Assembly: GCA_902772945.1 (NCBI GenBank)
Contig: CACYCU010000073.1
Location: 1-5,422 of the forward strand
Direction of reading: 5' to 3'
DNA: 5,422 nucleotides
Source: an uncultured bacterium
Lineage (GTDB): Bacteria; Cyanobacteriota; Vampirovibrionia; Gastranaerophilales; Gastranaerophilaceae
Made by a program: the position numbers and the translations under genes. The notes under the pieces are model-generated. The model was not told where the DNA came from. It did not search any database and saw only the letters and a program-made list of their open reading frames with translations. Below are positions 5,311 through 5,422 of this stretch, piece by piece. How positions within the stretch are numbered: the stretch's first letter is position 1; each line of letters opens with the position of its first letter.

Positions 5311-5422
5311 ATTCTCCAAAATAGTTTTTCAAACCAACGGTTAATTTTTTGTTTTTGCAAAGTTTTTTAAGTTTTGCTATCGCTCTATTTTCAATCTGAC
5401 GAATTCTTTCTCTTGAAACTCC
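5309..5422 (-). CDS. Sigma-70 family RNA polymerase sigma factor, C-terminal end (partial)
   Basis: The last 37 codons of a gene running in from the right edge are visible, ending in TAA (plus-strand TTA at 5309-5311). They begin GVSRERIRQIENRA, the second helix of the region 4.2 helix-turn-helix that reads the -35 box in sigma-70 factors. A basic helix (IAKLKKLCKNKK) and a short tail ending NYFGE follow. The intact VSRERIRQIE signature makes the family call firm. A primary sigma usually reads ALRKLRHP and a short tail after this signature. The AIAKLKK segment and the longer tail differ, so either a divergent primary factor or a group 2 (RpoS-like) factor is possible. The N-terminal regions are outside the window, so no gene symbol is given. 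It converges on rpsA and is followed at once by the bipartite terminator. Confidence 0.88.
   Translation of the reverse strand, partial: GVSRERIRQIENRAIAKLKKLCKNKKLTVGLKNYFGE

Overview
The window is AT-rich bacterial DNA with short intergenic gaps. It holds three complete genes on the + strand and the 3' end of a fourth gene on the - strand. The protein styles (a large Asn/Lys/Asp-rich unknown protein, an IspH of the low-GC type, a four-domain S1 protein) suggest a low-GC anaerobe. Gut Vampirovibrionia/Gastranaerophilales-like bacteria or Clostridia are plausible, but no marker here settles the lineage.

Layout. Positions 1-52 are a short leader with a good ribosome binding site for a 920-residue protein of unknown function (53-2815), which looks soluble and mostly helical. 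A hairpin overlaps its last codons. A gap of about 80 bases, with a perfect TATAAT -10 element and short repeats, leads to ispH (to 3851), the last enzyme of the MEP isoprenoid pathway. Its three Fe-S cysteines and catalytic residues are intact. Its 5' end is abnormal: a run of 20 A lies where the usual start codon should be. rpsA, a four-S1-domain ribosomal protein S1 homologue, follows 14 bases later with its own Shine-Dalgarno, so the two are almost certainly co-transcribed. A strong intrinsic terminator (4963-4985) closes that unit.

The 366-base convergent gap (4943-5308) has no convincing protein gene but is rich in structure. It contains two further hairpins followed by T runs, two operator-like inverted repeats, a perfect DnaA box, and a good sigma-70 promoter on the - strand that points into the gap. 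It ends in a large bipartite stem that can terminate transcription from either side. The window closes with the last 37 codons of a sigma-70 family factor on the - strand (region 4.2 helix-turn-helix).

Functionally, ispH and rpsA form a housekeeping pair, isoprenoid precursor synthesis plus translation, that is fused into a single protein in some Clostridia. I see no defence, mobile or biosynthetic system. The points most worth a second look are the start region of ispH, the uncharacterised 920-residue protein, and the possible small RNA region between rpsA and the sigma factor gene.
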